Positions 52,122 to 64,000 of a stretch of DNA of 64,000 bases are shown here, piece after piece. The stretch covers positions 248,001-312,000 of the forward strand of contig CAXHLB010000008.1 of the NCBI GenBank assembly GCA_964017235.1. The letters run 5' to 3'. The stretch comes from Sabellastarte sp. h YS-2021 (lineage: Eukaryota; Annelida; Polychaeta; Sabellida; Sabellidae). The notes beneath the pieces were generated by a model, which ran no database searches, had not been told where the DNA came from, and was given only the letters and a program-made list of their open reading frames with translations. The first letter of the stretch is position 1; each line of letters begins with the position of its first letter. The position numbers and the translations under genes are program-made.

Positions 52122-55100
52122 TATACCTGGGACGCCATTTTGGCAGGATAACTAAGCCAGATATTGGGATGTAATGCTGCAATTTGGGCCAAAGACTGAG
52201 GGGGTGGCACCAATAAATATGCAACAGCTTTGGGACTTACAGCAAGGAGTAAATCCGCTGCAGGGAGATTCTACGATTTGAGATGAACTCTACTGGTTGC
52301 AGTAATTCATATATACAGGAGGTCATGTTTCCACCATATCTAAGCCAAATATTGAGATATTTTGCTGCAATTTGGCCTAAACACTAAGTAAAAATTACCA
52401 ATAAATATGGAATAGCTTTGGCACCTTCGAATTGGGTTAGTCTATGTCACATTGCTCTGTAACCTGCAATAGGGTGGTCTAGCTGCATAAAACCCATATA
52501 CCTGGGGGGCCATTTTGGCAGCATAACTAAGCCAAATATTTGGCTGTAATGCTGCAATTTGGGCCAAAGACTGACGGGGTGGCACCAATAAATATGCAAC
52601 AGCTTTGGGACTTACAGCAAGGAGTAAATCTACTGTAGGAAGATTCTACGATTTGAGATGAACTCTACTGGTTGCAGTAATTCATATATACAGGAGGTCA
52701 TGTTTCCACCATATCTAAGCCAAATATTGAGATATTATGCTGCAATTTGGTCCAAACACTGAGTAAAAATTACCAATAAAGATGGAGTAGCTTTGACACC
52801 TTCGAATTGGGTTAATCTATGTCACATTGCTCTGTAACCTGCGATGGGGTAGTCTAGCTGCATAAAACCCATATACCTGGGACGCCATTTTGGCAGGATA
52901 ACTAAGCCAGATATTGGGATGTAATGCTGCAATTTGGGCCAAAGACTGAGGGGGTGGCACCAATAAATATGCAACAGCTTTGGGACTTACAGCTAGCAGT
53001 AAATCCGCTGCAGGGAGATTCTGCGACTTGGGATGAAATATACTGGTAGCAGTAATTCATATATACAGGGGGTCATGTTTCCACCATAACTAAGCCAAAT
53101 ATTGAGATATTATGCTGCAATTTGGTCCAAACACTGAGTAAAAATAACCAATAAAGATGGAGTAGCTTTGACACCTTCGAATTGGGTTAATCTATGTCAC
53201 ATTGCTCTGTAACCTGCGATGGGGTAGTCTAGCTGCATAAAACCCATATACCTGGGACGCCATTTTGGCAGGATAACTAAGCCAGATATTGGGATGTAAT
53301 GCTGCAATTTGGGCCAAAGACTGAGGGGGTGGCACCAATAAATATGCAACAGCTTTGGGACTTACAGCAAGGAGTAAATCTACTGTAGGAAGATTCTACG
53401 ATTTGAGATGAACTCTACTGGTTGCAGTAATTCATATATACAGGAGGTCATGTTTCCACCATATCTAAGCCAAATATTGAGATATTTTGCTGCAATTTGG
53501 CCCAAACACTAAGTAAAAATTACCAATAAATATGGAATAGCTTTGGCACCTTCGAATTGGGTTAATCTATGTCACATTGCTCTGTAACCTGCGATGGGGT
53601 AGTCTAGCTGCATAAAACCCATATACCTGGGACGCCATTTTGGCAGGATAACTAAGCCAGATATGGGGATGTAATGCTGCAATTTGGGCCAAAGACTGAG
53701 GGGGTGGCACCAATAAATATGCAACAGCTTTGGGACTTACAGCTAGCAGTAAATCCGCTGCAGGGAGATTCTGCGACTTGGGATGAAATATACTGGTTGC
53801 AGTAATTCATATATACAGGGGGTCATGTTTCCACCATAACTAAGCCAAATATTGAGATATTATGCTGCAATTTGGTCCAAACACTGAGTAAAAATTACCA
53901 ATAAAGATGGAGTAGCTTTGACACCTTCGAATTGGGTTAATCTATGTCACATTGCTCTGTAACCTGCGATGGGGTAGTCTAGCTGCATAAAACCCATATA
54001 CCTGGGACGCCATTTTGGCAGGATAACTAAGCCAGATATTGGGATGTAATGCTGCAATTTGGGCCAAAGACTGAGGGGGTGGCACCAATAAATATGCAAC
54101 AGCTTTGGGACTTACAGCTAGCAGTAAATCCGCTGCAGGGAGATTCTGCGACTTGGGATGAAATATACTGGTAGCAGTAATTCATATATACAGGGGGTCA
54201 TGTTTCCACCATAACTAAGCCAAATATTGAGATATTATGCTGCAATTTGGTCCAAACACTGAGTAAAAATAACCAATAAAGATGGAGTAGCTTTGACACC
54301 TTCGAATTGGGTTAATCTATGTCACATTGCTCTGTAACCTGCGATGGGGTAGTCTAGCTGCATAAAACCCATATACCTGGGACGCCATTTTGGCAGGATA
54401 ACTAAGCCAGATATTGGGATGTAATGCTGCAATTTGGGCCAAAGACTGAGGGGGTGGCACCAATAAATATGCAACAGCTTTGGGACTTACAGCAAGGAGT
54501 AAATCTACTGTAGGAAGATTCTACGATTTGAGATGAACTCTACTGGTTGCAGTAATTCATATATACAGGAGGTCATGTTTCCACCATATCTAAGCCAAAT
54601 ATTGAGATATTTTGCTGCAATTTGGCCCAAACACTAAGTAAAAATTACCAATAAATATGGAATAGCTTTGGCACCTTCGAATTGGGTTAATCTATGTCAC
54701 ATTGCTCTGTAACCTGCGATGGGGTAGTCTAGCTGCATAAAACCCATATACCTGGGACGCCATTTTGGCAGGATAACTAAGCCAGATATGGGGATGTAAT
54801 GCTGCAATTTGGGCCAAAGACTGAGGGGGTGGCACCAATAAATATGCAACAGCTTTGGGACTTACAGCTAGCAGTAAATCCGCTGCAGGGAGATTCTGCG
54901 ACTTGGGATGAAATATACTGGTTGCAGTAATTCATATATACAGGGGGTCATGTTTCCACCATAACTAAGCCAAATATTGAGATATTATGCTGCAATTTGG
55001 TCCAAACACTGAGTAAAAATTACCAATAAAGATGGAGTAGCTTTGACACCTTCGAATTGGGTTAATCTATGTCACATTGCTCTGTAACCTGCGATGGGGT

Positions 55101-55871
55101 AGTCTAGCTGCATAAAACCCATATACCTGGGACGCCATTTTGGCAGGATAACTAAGCCAGATATGGGGATGTAATGCTGCAATTTGGGCCAAAGACTGAG
55201 GGGGTGGCACCAATAAATATGCAACAGCTTTGGGACTTACAGCTAGCAGTAAATCCGCTGCAGGGAGATTCTGCGACTTGGGATGAAATATACTGGTTGC
55301 AGTAATTCATATATACAGGGGGTCATGTTTCCACCATAACTAAGCCAAATATTGAGATATTATGCTGCAATTTGGTCCAAACACTGAGTAAAAATTACCA
55401 ATAAAGATGGAGTAGCTTTGACACCTTCGAATTGGGTTAATCTATGTCACATTGCTCTGTAACCTGCGATGGGGTAGTCTAGCTGCATAAAACCCATATA
55501 CCTGGGACGCCATTTTGGCAGGATAACTAAGCCAGATATTGGGATGTAATGCTGCAATTTGGGCCAAAGACTGAGGGGGTGGCACCAATAAATATGCAAC
55601 AGCTTTGGGACTTACAGCTAGCAGTAAATCCGCTGCAGGGAGATTCTGCGACTTGGGATGAAATATACTGGTAGCAGTAATTCATATATACAGGGGGTCA
55701 TGTTTCCACCATAACTAAGCCAAATATTGAGATATTATGCTGCAATTTGGTCCAAACACTGAGTAAAAATTACCAATAAAGATGGAGTAGCTTTGACACC
55801 TTCGAATTGGGTTAATCTATGTCACATTGCTCTGTAACCTGCGATGGGGTAGTCTAGCTGCATAAAACCCA
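52122..55871. repeat. Right-domain block 3: Cb-D-(B'-G-I)x2-I-B (10 units)
   Basis: Units 140-149. The B'-G-I triplet is present twice, followed by the extra I seen in block 2. The triplet repeats at 1125-bp spacing (52872 and 53997). Confidence 0.87.
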
Positions 55872-58800
55872 TATACCTGGGACGCCATTTTGGCAGGATA
55901 ACTAAGCCAGATATTGGGATGTAATGCTGCAATTTGGGCCAAAGACTGAGGGGGTGGCACCAATAAATATGCAACAGCTTTGGGACTTACAGCAAGGAGT
56001 AAATCCGCTGCAGGGAGATTCTACGATTTGAGATGAACTCTACTGGTTGCAGTAATTCATATATACAGGAGGTCATGTTTCCACCATATCTAAGCCAAAT
56101 ATTGAGATATTTTGCTGCAATTTGGCCTAAACACTAAGTAAAAATTACCAATAAATATGGAATAGCTTTGGCACCTTCGAATTGGGTTAGTCTATGTCAC
56201 ATTGCTCTGTAACCTGCAATAGGGTGGTCTAGCTGCATAAAACCCATATACCTGGGGGGCCATTTTGGCAGCATAACTAAGCCAAATATTTGGCTGTAAT
56301 GCTGCAATTTGGGCCAAAGACTGACGGGGTGGCACCAATAAATATGCAACAGCTTTGGGACTTACAGCAAGGAGTAAATCTACTGTAGGAAGATTCTACG
56401 ATTTGAGATGAACTCTACTGGTTGCAGTAATTCATATATACAGGAGGTCATGTTTCCACCATATCTAAGCCAAATATTGAGATATTATGCTGCAATTTGG
56501 TCCAAACACTGAGTAAAAATTACCAATAAAGATGGAGTAGCTTTGACACCTTCGAATTGGGTTAATCTATGTCACATTGCTCTGTAACCTGCGATGGGGT
56601 AGTCTAGCTGCATAAAACCCATATACCTGGGACGCCATTTTGGCAGGATAACTAAGCCAGATATTGGGATGTAATGCTGCAATTTGGGCCAAAGACTGAG
56701 GGGGTGGCACCAATAAATATGCAACAGCTTTGGGACTTACAGCTAGCAGTAAATCCGCTGCAGGGAGATTCTGCGACTTGGGATGAAATATACTGGTAGC
56801 AGTAATTCATATATACAGGGGGTCATGTTTCCACCATAACTAAGCCAAATATTGAGATATTATGCTGCAATTTGGTCCAAACACTGAGTAAAAATAACCA
56901 ATAAAGATGGAGTAGCTTTGACACCTTCGAATTGGGTTAATCTATGTCACATTGCTCTGTAACCTGCGATGGGGTAGTCTAGCTGCATAAAACCCATATA
57001 CCTGGGACGCCATTTTGGCAGGATAACTAAGCCAGATATTGGGATGTAATGCTGCAATTTGGGCCAAAGACTGAGGGGGTGGCACCAATAAATATGCAAC
57101 AGCTTTGGGACTTACAGCAAGGAGTAAATCTACTGTAGGAAGATTCTACGATTTGAGATGAACTCTACTGGTTGCAGTAATTCATATATACAGGAGGTCA
57201 TGTTTCCACCATATCTAAGCCAAATATTGAGATATTTTGCTGCAATTTGGCCCAAACACTAAGTAAAAATTACCAATAAATATGGAATAGCTTTGGCACC
57301 TTCGAATTGGGTTAATCTATGTCACATTGCTCTGTAACCTGCGATGGGGTAGTCTAGCTGCATAAAACCCATATACCTGGGACGCCATTTTGGCAGGATA
57401 ACTAAGCCAGATATGGGGATGTAATGCTGCAATTTGGGCCAAAGACTGAGGGGGTGGCACCAATAAATATGCAACAGCTTTGGGACTTACAGCTAGCAGT
57501 AAATCCGCTGCAGGGAGATTCTGCGACTTGGGATGAAATATACTGGTTGCAGTAATTCATATATACAGGGGGTCATGTTTCCACCATAACTAAGCCAAAT
57601 ATTGAGATATTATGCTGCAATTTGGTCCAAACACTGAGTAAAAATTACCAATAAAGATGGAGTAGCTTTGACACCTTCGAATTGGGTTAATCTATGTCAC
57701 ATTGCTCTGTAACCTGCGATGGGGTAGTCTAGCTGCATAAAACCCATATACCTGGGACGCCATTTTGGCAGGATAACTAAGCCAGATATTGGGATGTAAT
57801 GCTGCAATTTGGGCCAAAGACTGAGGGGGTGGCACCAATAAATATGCAACAGCTTTGGGACTTACAGCTAGCAGTAAATCCGCTGCAGGGAGATTCTGCG
57901 ACTTGGGATGAAATATACTGGTAGCAGTAATTCATATATACAGGGGGTCATGTTTCCACCATAACTAAGCCAAATATTGAGATATTATGCTGCAATTTGG
58001 TCCAAACACTGAGTAAAAATAACCAATAAAGATGGAGTAGCTTTGACACCTTCGAATTGGGTTAATCTATGTCACATTGCTCTGTAACCTGCGATGGGGT
58101 AGTCTAGCTGCATAAAACCCATATACCTGGGACGCCATTTTGGCAGGATAACTAAGCCAGATATTGGGATGTAATGCTGCAATTTGGGCCAAAGACTGAG
58201 GGGGTGGCACCAATAAATATGCAACAGCTTTGGGACTTACAGCAAGGAGTAAATCTACTGTAGGAAGATTCTACGATTTGAGATGAACTCTACTGGTTGC
58301 AGTAATTCATATATACAGGAGGTCATGTTTCCACCATATCTAAGCCAAATATTGAGATATTTTGCTGCAATTTGGCCCAAACACTAAGTAAAAATTACCA
58401 ATAAATATGGAATAGCTTTGGCACCTTCGAATTGGGTTAATCTATGTCACATTGCTCTGTAACCTGCGATGGGGTAGTCTAGCTGCATAAAACCCATATA
58501 CCTGGGACGCCATTTTGGCAGGATAACTAAGCCAGATATGGGGATGTAATGCTGCAATTTGGGCCAAAGACTGAGGGGGTGGCACCAATAAATATGCAAC
58601 AGCTTTGGGACTTACAGCTAGCAGTAAATCCGCTGCAGGGAGATTCTGCGACTTGGGATGAAATATACTGGTTGCAGTAATTCATATATACAGGGGGTCA
58701 TGTTTCCACCATAACTAAGCCAAATATTGAGATATTATGCTGCAATTTGGTCCAAACACTGAGTAAAAATTACCAATAAAGATGGAGTAGCTTTGACACC

Positions 58801-59246
58801 TTCGAATTGGGTTAATCTATGTCACATTGCTCTGTAACCTGCGATGGGGTAGTCTAGCTGCATAAAACCCATATACCTGGGACGCCATTTTGGCAGGATA
58901 ACTAAGCCAGATATTGGGATGTAATGCTGCAATTTGGGCCAAAGACTGAGGGGGTGGCACCAATAAATATGCAACAGCTTTGGGACTTACAGCTAGCAGT
59001 AAATCCGCTGCAGGGAGATTCTGCGACTTGGGATGAAATATACTGGTAGCAGTAATTCATATATACAGGGGGTCATGTTTCCACCATAACTAAGCCAAAT
59101 ATTGAGATATTATGCTGCAATTTGGTCCAAACACTGAGTAAAAATTACCAATAAAGATGGAGTAGCTTTGACACCTTCGAATTGGGTTAATCTATGTCAC
59201 ATTGCTCTGTAACCTGCGATGGGGTAGTCTAGCTGCATAAAACCCA
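55872..59246. repeat. Right-domain block 4: Cb-D-(B'-G-I)x2-B (9 units)
   Basis: Units 150-158. It resembles block 3 without the extra I unit. Confidence 0.87.
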
Positions 59247-62200
59247 TATACCTGGGACGCCATTTTGGCAGGATAACTAAGCCAGATATTGGGATGTAAT
59301 GCTGCAATTTGGGCCAAAGACTGAGGGGGTGGCACCAATAAATATGCAACAGCTTTGGGACTTACAGCAAGGAGTAAATCCGCTGCAGGGAGATTCTACG
59401 ATTTGAGATGAACTCTACTGGTTGCAGTAATTCATATATACAGGAGGTCATGTTTCCACCATATCTAAGCCAAATATTGAGATATTTTGCTGCAATTTGG
59501 CCTAAACACTAAGTAAAAATTACCAATAAATATGGAATAGCTTTGGCACCTTCGAATTGGGTTAGTCTATGTCACATTGCTCTGTAACCTGCAATAGGGT
59601 GGTCTAGCTGCATAAAACCCATATACCTGGGGGGCCATTTTGGCAGCATAACTAAGCCAAATATTTGGCTGTAATGCTGCAATTTGGGCCAAAGACTGAC
59701 GGGGTGGCACCAATAAATATGCAACAGCTTTGGGACTTACAGCAAGGAGTAAATCTACTGTAGGAAGATTCTACGATTTGAGATGAACTCTACTGGTTGC
59801 AGTAATTCATATATACAGGAGGTCATGTTTCCACCATATCTAAGCCAAATATTGAGATATTATGCTGCAATTTGGTCCAAACACTGAGTAAAAATTACCA
59901 ATAAAGATGGAGTAGCTTTGACACCTTCGAATTGGGTTAATCTATGTCACATTGCTCTGTAACCTGCGATGGGGTAGTCTAGCTGCATAAAACCCATATA
60001 CCTGGGACGCCATTTTGGCAGGATAACTAAGCCAGATATTGGGATGTAATGCTGCAATTTGGGCCAAAGACTGAGGGGGTGGCACCAATAAATATGCAAC
60101 AGCTTTGGGACTTACAGCTAGCAGTAAATCCGCTGCAGGGAGATTCTGCGACTTGGGATGAAATATACTGGTAGCAGTAATTCATATATACAGGGGGTCA
60201 TGTTTCCACCATAACTAAGCCAAATATTGAGATATTATGCTGCAATTTGGTCCAAACACTGAGTAAAAATAACCAATAAAGATGGAGTAGCTTTGACACC
60301 TTCGAATTGGGTTAATCTATGTCACATTGCTCTGTAACCTGCGATGGGGTAGTCTAGCTGCATAAAACCCATATACCTGGGACGCCATTTTGGCAGGATA
60401 ACTAAGCCAGATATTGGGATGTAATGCTGCAATTTGGGCCAAAGACTGAGGGGGTGGCACCAATAAATATGCAACAGCTTTGGGACTTACAGCAAGGAGT
60501 AAATCTACTGTAGGAAGATTCTACGATTTGAGATGAACTCTACTGGTTGCAGTAATTCATATATACAGGAGGTCATGTTTCCACCATATCTAAGCCAAAT
60601 ATTGAGATATTTTGCTGCAATTTGGCCCAAACACTAAGTAAAAATTACCAATAAATATGGAATAGCTTTGGCACCTTCGAATTGGGTTAATCTATGTCAC
60701 ATTGCTCTGTAACCTGCGATGGGGTAGTCTAGCTGCATAAAACCCATATACCTGGGACGCCATTTTGGCAGGATAACTAAGCCAGATATGGGGATGTAAT
60801 GCTGCAATTTGGGCCAAAGACTGAGGGGGTGGCACCAATAAATATGCAACAGCTTTGGGACTTACAGCTAGCAGTAAATCCGCTGCAGGGAGATTCTGCG
60901 ACTTGGGATGAAATATACTGGTTGCAGTAATTCATATATACAGGGGGTCATGTTTCCACCATAACTAAGCCAAATATTGAGATATTATGCTGCAATTTGG
61001 TCCAAACACTGAGTAAAAATTACCAATAAAGATGGAGTAGCTTTGACACCTTCGAATTGGGTTAATCTATGTCACATTGCTCTGTAACCTGCGATGGGGT
61101 AGTCTAGCTGCATAAAACCCATATACCTGGGACGCCATTTTGGCAGGATAACTAAGCCAGATATTGGGATGTAATGCTGCAATTTGGGCCAAAGACTGAG
61201 GGGGTGGCACCAATAAATATGCAACAGCTTTGGGACTTACAGCTAGCAGTAAATCCGCTGCAGGGAGATTCTGCGACTTGGGATGAAATATACTGGTAGC
61301 AGTAATTCATATATACAGGGGGTCATGTTTCCACCATAACTAAGCCAAATATTGAGATATTATGCTGCAATTTGGTCCAAACACTGAGTAAAAATAACCA
61401 ATAAAGATGGAGTAGCTTTGACACCTTCGAATTGGGTTAATCTATGTCACATTGCTCTGTAACCTGCGATGGGGTAGTCTAGCTGCATAAAACCCATATA
61501 CCTGGGACGCCATTTTGGCAGGATAACTAAGCCAGATATTGGGATGTAATGCTGCAATTTGGGCCAAAGACTGAGGGGGTGGCACCAATAAATATGCAAC
61601 AGCTTTGGGACTTACAGCAAGGAGTAAATCTACTGTAGGAAGATTCTACGATTTGAGATGAACTCTACTGGTTGCAGTAATTCATATATACAGGAGGTCA
61701 TGTTTCCACCATATCTAAGCCAAATATTGAGATATTTTGCTGCAATTTGGCCCAAACACTAAGTAAAAATTACCAATAAATATGGAATAGCTTTGGCACC
61801 TTCGAATTGGGTTAATCTATGTCACATTGCTCTGTAACCTGCGATGGGGTAGTCTAGCTGCATAAAACCCATATACCTGGGACGCCATTTTGGCAGGATA
61901 ACTAAGCCAGATATGGGGATGTAATGCTGCAATTTGGGCCAAAGACTGAGGGGGTGGCACCAATAAATATGCAACAGCTTTGGGACTTACAGCTAGCAGT
62001 AAATCCGCTGCAGGGAGATTCTGCGACTTGGGATGAAATATACTGGTAGCAGTAATTCATATATACAGGGGGTCATGTTTCCACCATAACTAAGCCAAAT
62101 ATTGAGATATTATGCTGCAATTTGGTCCAAACACTGAGTAAAAATAACCAATAAAGATGGAGTAGCTTTGACACCTTCGAATTGGGTTAATCTATGTCAC

Positions 62201-63371
62201 ATTGCTCTGTAACCTGCGATGGGGTAGTCTAGCTGCATAAAACCCATATACCTGGGACGCCATTTTGGCAGGATAACTAAGCCAGATATTGGGATGTAAT
62301 GCTGCAATTTGGGCCAAAGACTGAGGGGGTGGCACCAATAAATATGCAACAGCTTTGGGACTTACAGCAAGGAGTAAATCTACTGTAGGAAGATTCTACG
62401 ATTTGAGATGAACTCTACTGGTTGCAGTAATTCATATATACAGGAGGTCATGTTTCCACCATATCTAAGCCAAATATTGAGATATTTTGCTGCAATTTGG
62501 CCCAAACACTAAGTAAAAATTACCAATAAATATGGAATAGCTTTGGCACCTTCGAATTGGGTTAATCTATGTCACATTGCTCTGTAACCTGCGATGGGGT
62601 AGTCTAGCTGCATAAAACCCATATACCTGGGACGCCATTTTGGCAGGATAACTAAGCCAGATATGGGGATGTAATGCTGCAATTTGGGCCAAAGACTGAG
62701 GGGGTGGCACCAATAAATATGCAACAGCTTTGGGACTTACAGCTAGCAGTAAATCCGCTGCAGGGAGATTCTGCGACTTGGGATGAAATATACTGGTTGC
62801 AGTAATTCATATATACAGGGGGTCATGTTTCCACCATAACTAAGCCAAATATTGAGATATTATGCTGCAATTTGGTCCAAACACTGAGTAAAAATTACCA
62901 ATAAAGATGGAGTAGCTTTGACACCTTCGAATTGGGTTAATCTATGTCACATTGCTCTGTAACCTGCGATGGGGTAGTCTAGCTGCATAAAACCCATATA
63001 CCTGGGACGCCATTTTGGCAGGATAACTAAGCCAGATATTGGGATGTAATGCTGCAATTTGGGCCAAAGACTGAGGGGGTGGCACCAATAAATATGCAAC
63101 AGCTTTGGGACTTACAGCTAGCAGTAAATCCGCTGCAGGGAGATTCTGCGACTTGGGATGAAATATACTGGTAGCAGTAATTCATATATACAGGGGGTCA
63201 TGTTTCCACCATAACTAAGCCAAATATTGAGATATTATGCTGCAATTTGGTCCAAACACTGAGTAAAAATTACCAATAAAGATGGAGTAGCTTTGACACC
63301 TTCGAATTGGGTTAATCTATGTCACATTGCTCTGTAACCTGCGATGGGGTAGTCTAGCTGCATAAAACCCA
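59247..63371. repeat. Right-domain block 5: Cb-D-(B'-G-I)-(B'-G-hybrid)-(G-I)-B (11 units)
   Basis: Units 159-169. The third G-I pair lacks a separate B' unit; the preceding hybrid unit (61872) combines I and B'. This is the longest block of the domain. Confidence 0.86.
61872..62246. repeat. Unique I/B' hybrid unit
   Basis: Unit 166 has 44G, as in I, together with 177A and 275A, as in B'. The switch lies between 45 and 176. It sits between two G units and so takes the place of an I followed by a B', as expected if an out-of-register exchange removed one unit and joined I to B'. Confidence 0.88.
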
Positions 63372-64000
63372 TATACCTGGGACGCCATTTTGGCAGGATA
63401 ACTAAGCCAGATATTGGGATGTAATGCTGCAATTTGGGCCAAAGACTGAGGGGGTGGCACCAATAAATATGCAACAGCTTTGGGACTTACAGCAAGGAGT
63501 AAATCCGCTGCAGGGAGATTCTACGATTTGAGATGAACTCTACTGGTTGCAGTAATTCATATATACAGGAGGTCATGTTTCCACCATATCTAAGCCAAAT
63601 ATTGAGATATTTTGCTGCAATTTGGCCTAAACACTAAGTAAAAATTACCAATAAATATGGAATAGCTTTGGCACCTTCGAATTGGGTTAGTCTATGTCAC
63701 ATTGCTCTGTAACCTGCAATAGGGTGGTCTAGCTGCATAAAACCCATATACCTGGGGGGCCATTTTGGCAGCATAACTAAGCCAAATATTTGGCTGTAAT
63801 GCTGCAATTTGGGCCAAAGACTGACGGGGTGGCACCAATAAATATGCAACAGCTTTGGGACTTACAGCAAGGAGTAAATCTACTGTAGGAAGATTCTACG
63901 ATTTGAGATGAACTCTACTGGTTGCAGTAATTCATATATACAGGAGGTCATGTTTCCACCATATCTAAGCCAAATATTGAGATATTATGCTGCAATTTGG
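63372..64000. repeat. Right-edge partial block: Cb and truncated D
   Basis: Unit 170 (Cb) and 254 bp of unit 171 (D, with G at 254) run into the end of the window. They start a sixth block of the right-hand domain; the array continues beyond the window. Confidence 0.9.

Larger units (their letters stand above)
1..64000. repeat. Satellite DNA array, 375-bp unit, head to tail, fills the window
   Basis: The same 375-bp unit recurs from the first to the last base, always in the same orientation, with no spacer, inversion or insertion. There are 170 complete units and 254 bp of a 171st; both ends are cut by the window, so the array is longer than 64 kb. Four units are 374 bp. In the reference unit every frame has stops. 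On the plus strand examples lie at unit positions 28, 32 and 51; on the minus strand at plus positions 31, 116 and 186. The longest open stretch I found by hand is about 80 codons, on the minus strand across a unit junction, and it closes in C-class units. No tRNA, rRNA, promoter cluster, transposon terminus or unique sequence is visible. Long satellites with higher-order structure are typical of eukaryotic centromeric or pericentromeric chromatin; that location is inferred, not shown. Confidence 0.99.

Noticed and set aside
1..64000. CRISPR array
   Set aside because: The repeat is 375 bp with no unique spacers; units abut directly and no cas genes are present.
1..64000. Replication-origin iterons or prokaryotic repeat region
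   Set aside because: The scale, unit length and multi-level block structure do not fit iterons, and no bacterial gene is present.

Overview
The whole 64 kb window is one uninterrupted tandem satellite array. I found no genes, RNA genes, mobile elements or unique sequence. The repeat unit is 375 bp (about 42% G+C, counted by hand on the first unit). It repeats head to tail in one orientation from base 1 to base 64000: 170 complete units plus 254 bp of a 171st. Four units are 374 bp because they carry the same 1-bp deletion. All six reading frames of the unit contain stops, so it has no protein-coding capacity. Such an array, organised into higher-order repeats and built from two half-units of about 188 bp (nucleosome-repeat scale), points to a eukaryotic chromosome, most plausibly centromeric or pericentromeric heterochromatin. 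The sequence does not tell me the species, and I do not recognise the satellite family.

Unit n starts at: 1+375(n-1) for n=1-15; 5625+375(n-16) for n=16-26; 9749+375(n-27) for n=27-32; 11998+375(n-33) for n=33-38; 14247+375(n-39) for n=39-171. Diagnostic bases sort the units into recurring classes. A is the reference, B has 177A, and Ca and Cb are a diverged class with two different ends. D is the most diverged at its start. E has 39A and F has 82A. G is a C/D mosaic, H an A/D hybrid, and I has 44G. Single exceptions occur at units 111 and 166. The classes follow strict adjacency rules: Cb is always followed by D, Ca always by E, E always by F or H, and G always by I or an I-like hybrid.

Layout: 1-1875 lead-in units; 1876-10123 an 11-unit higher-order repeat (HOR) present twice, 4124 bp apart; 10124-14621 a 6-unit HOR twice; 14622-16871 a Cb-D-B triplet twice; 15372-22871 a 10-unit HOR twice; 22872-25121 another copy of a 6-unit block; 25122-26621 a bridge; 26622-31121 a 4-unit HOR (B-A-Cb-D) three times; 31122-39371 an 11-unit HOR twice; 39372-42746 a mixed segment; 42747-47246 a second 4-unit HOR (Ca-E-F-A) three times; 47247-64000 a distinct domain of Cb-D-B-G-I blocks with 6, 7, 10, 9 and 11 units. 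Rare markers occupy staggered zones along the array. This is the pattern expected from repeated local duplication by unequal exchange, with hybrid units marking recombination or conversion.

I found no hidden gene system. The interest lies in the internal grammar and recent history of the array. Class assignments were made by eye from diagnostic positions; a full alignment was not possible.
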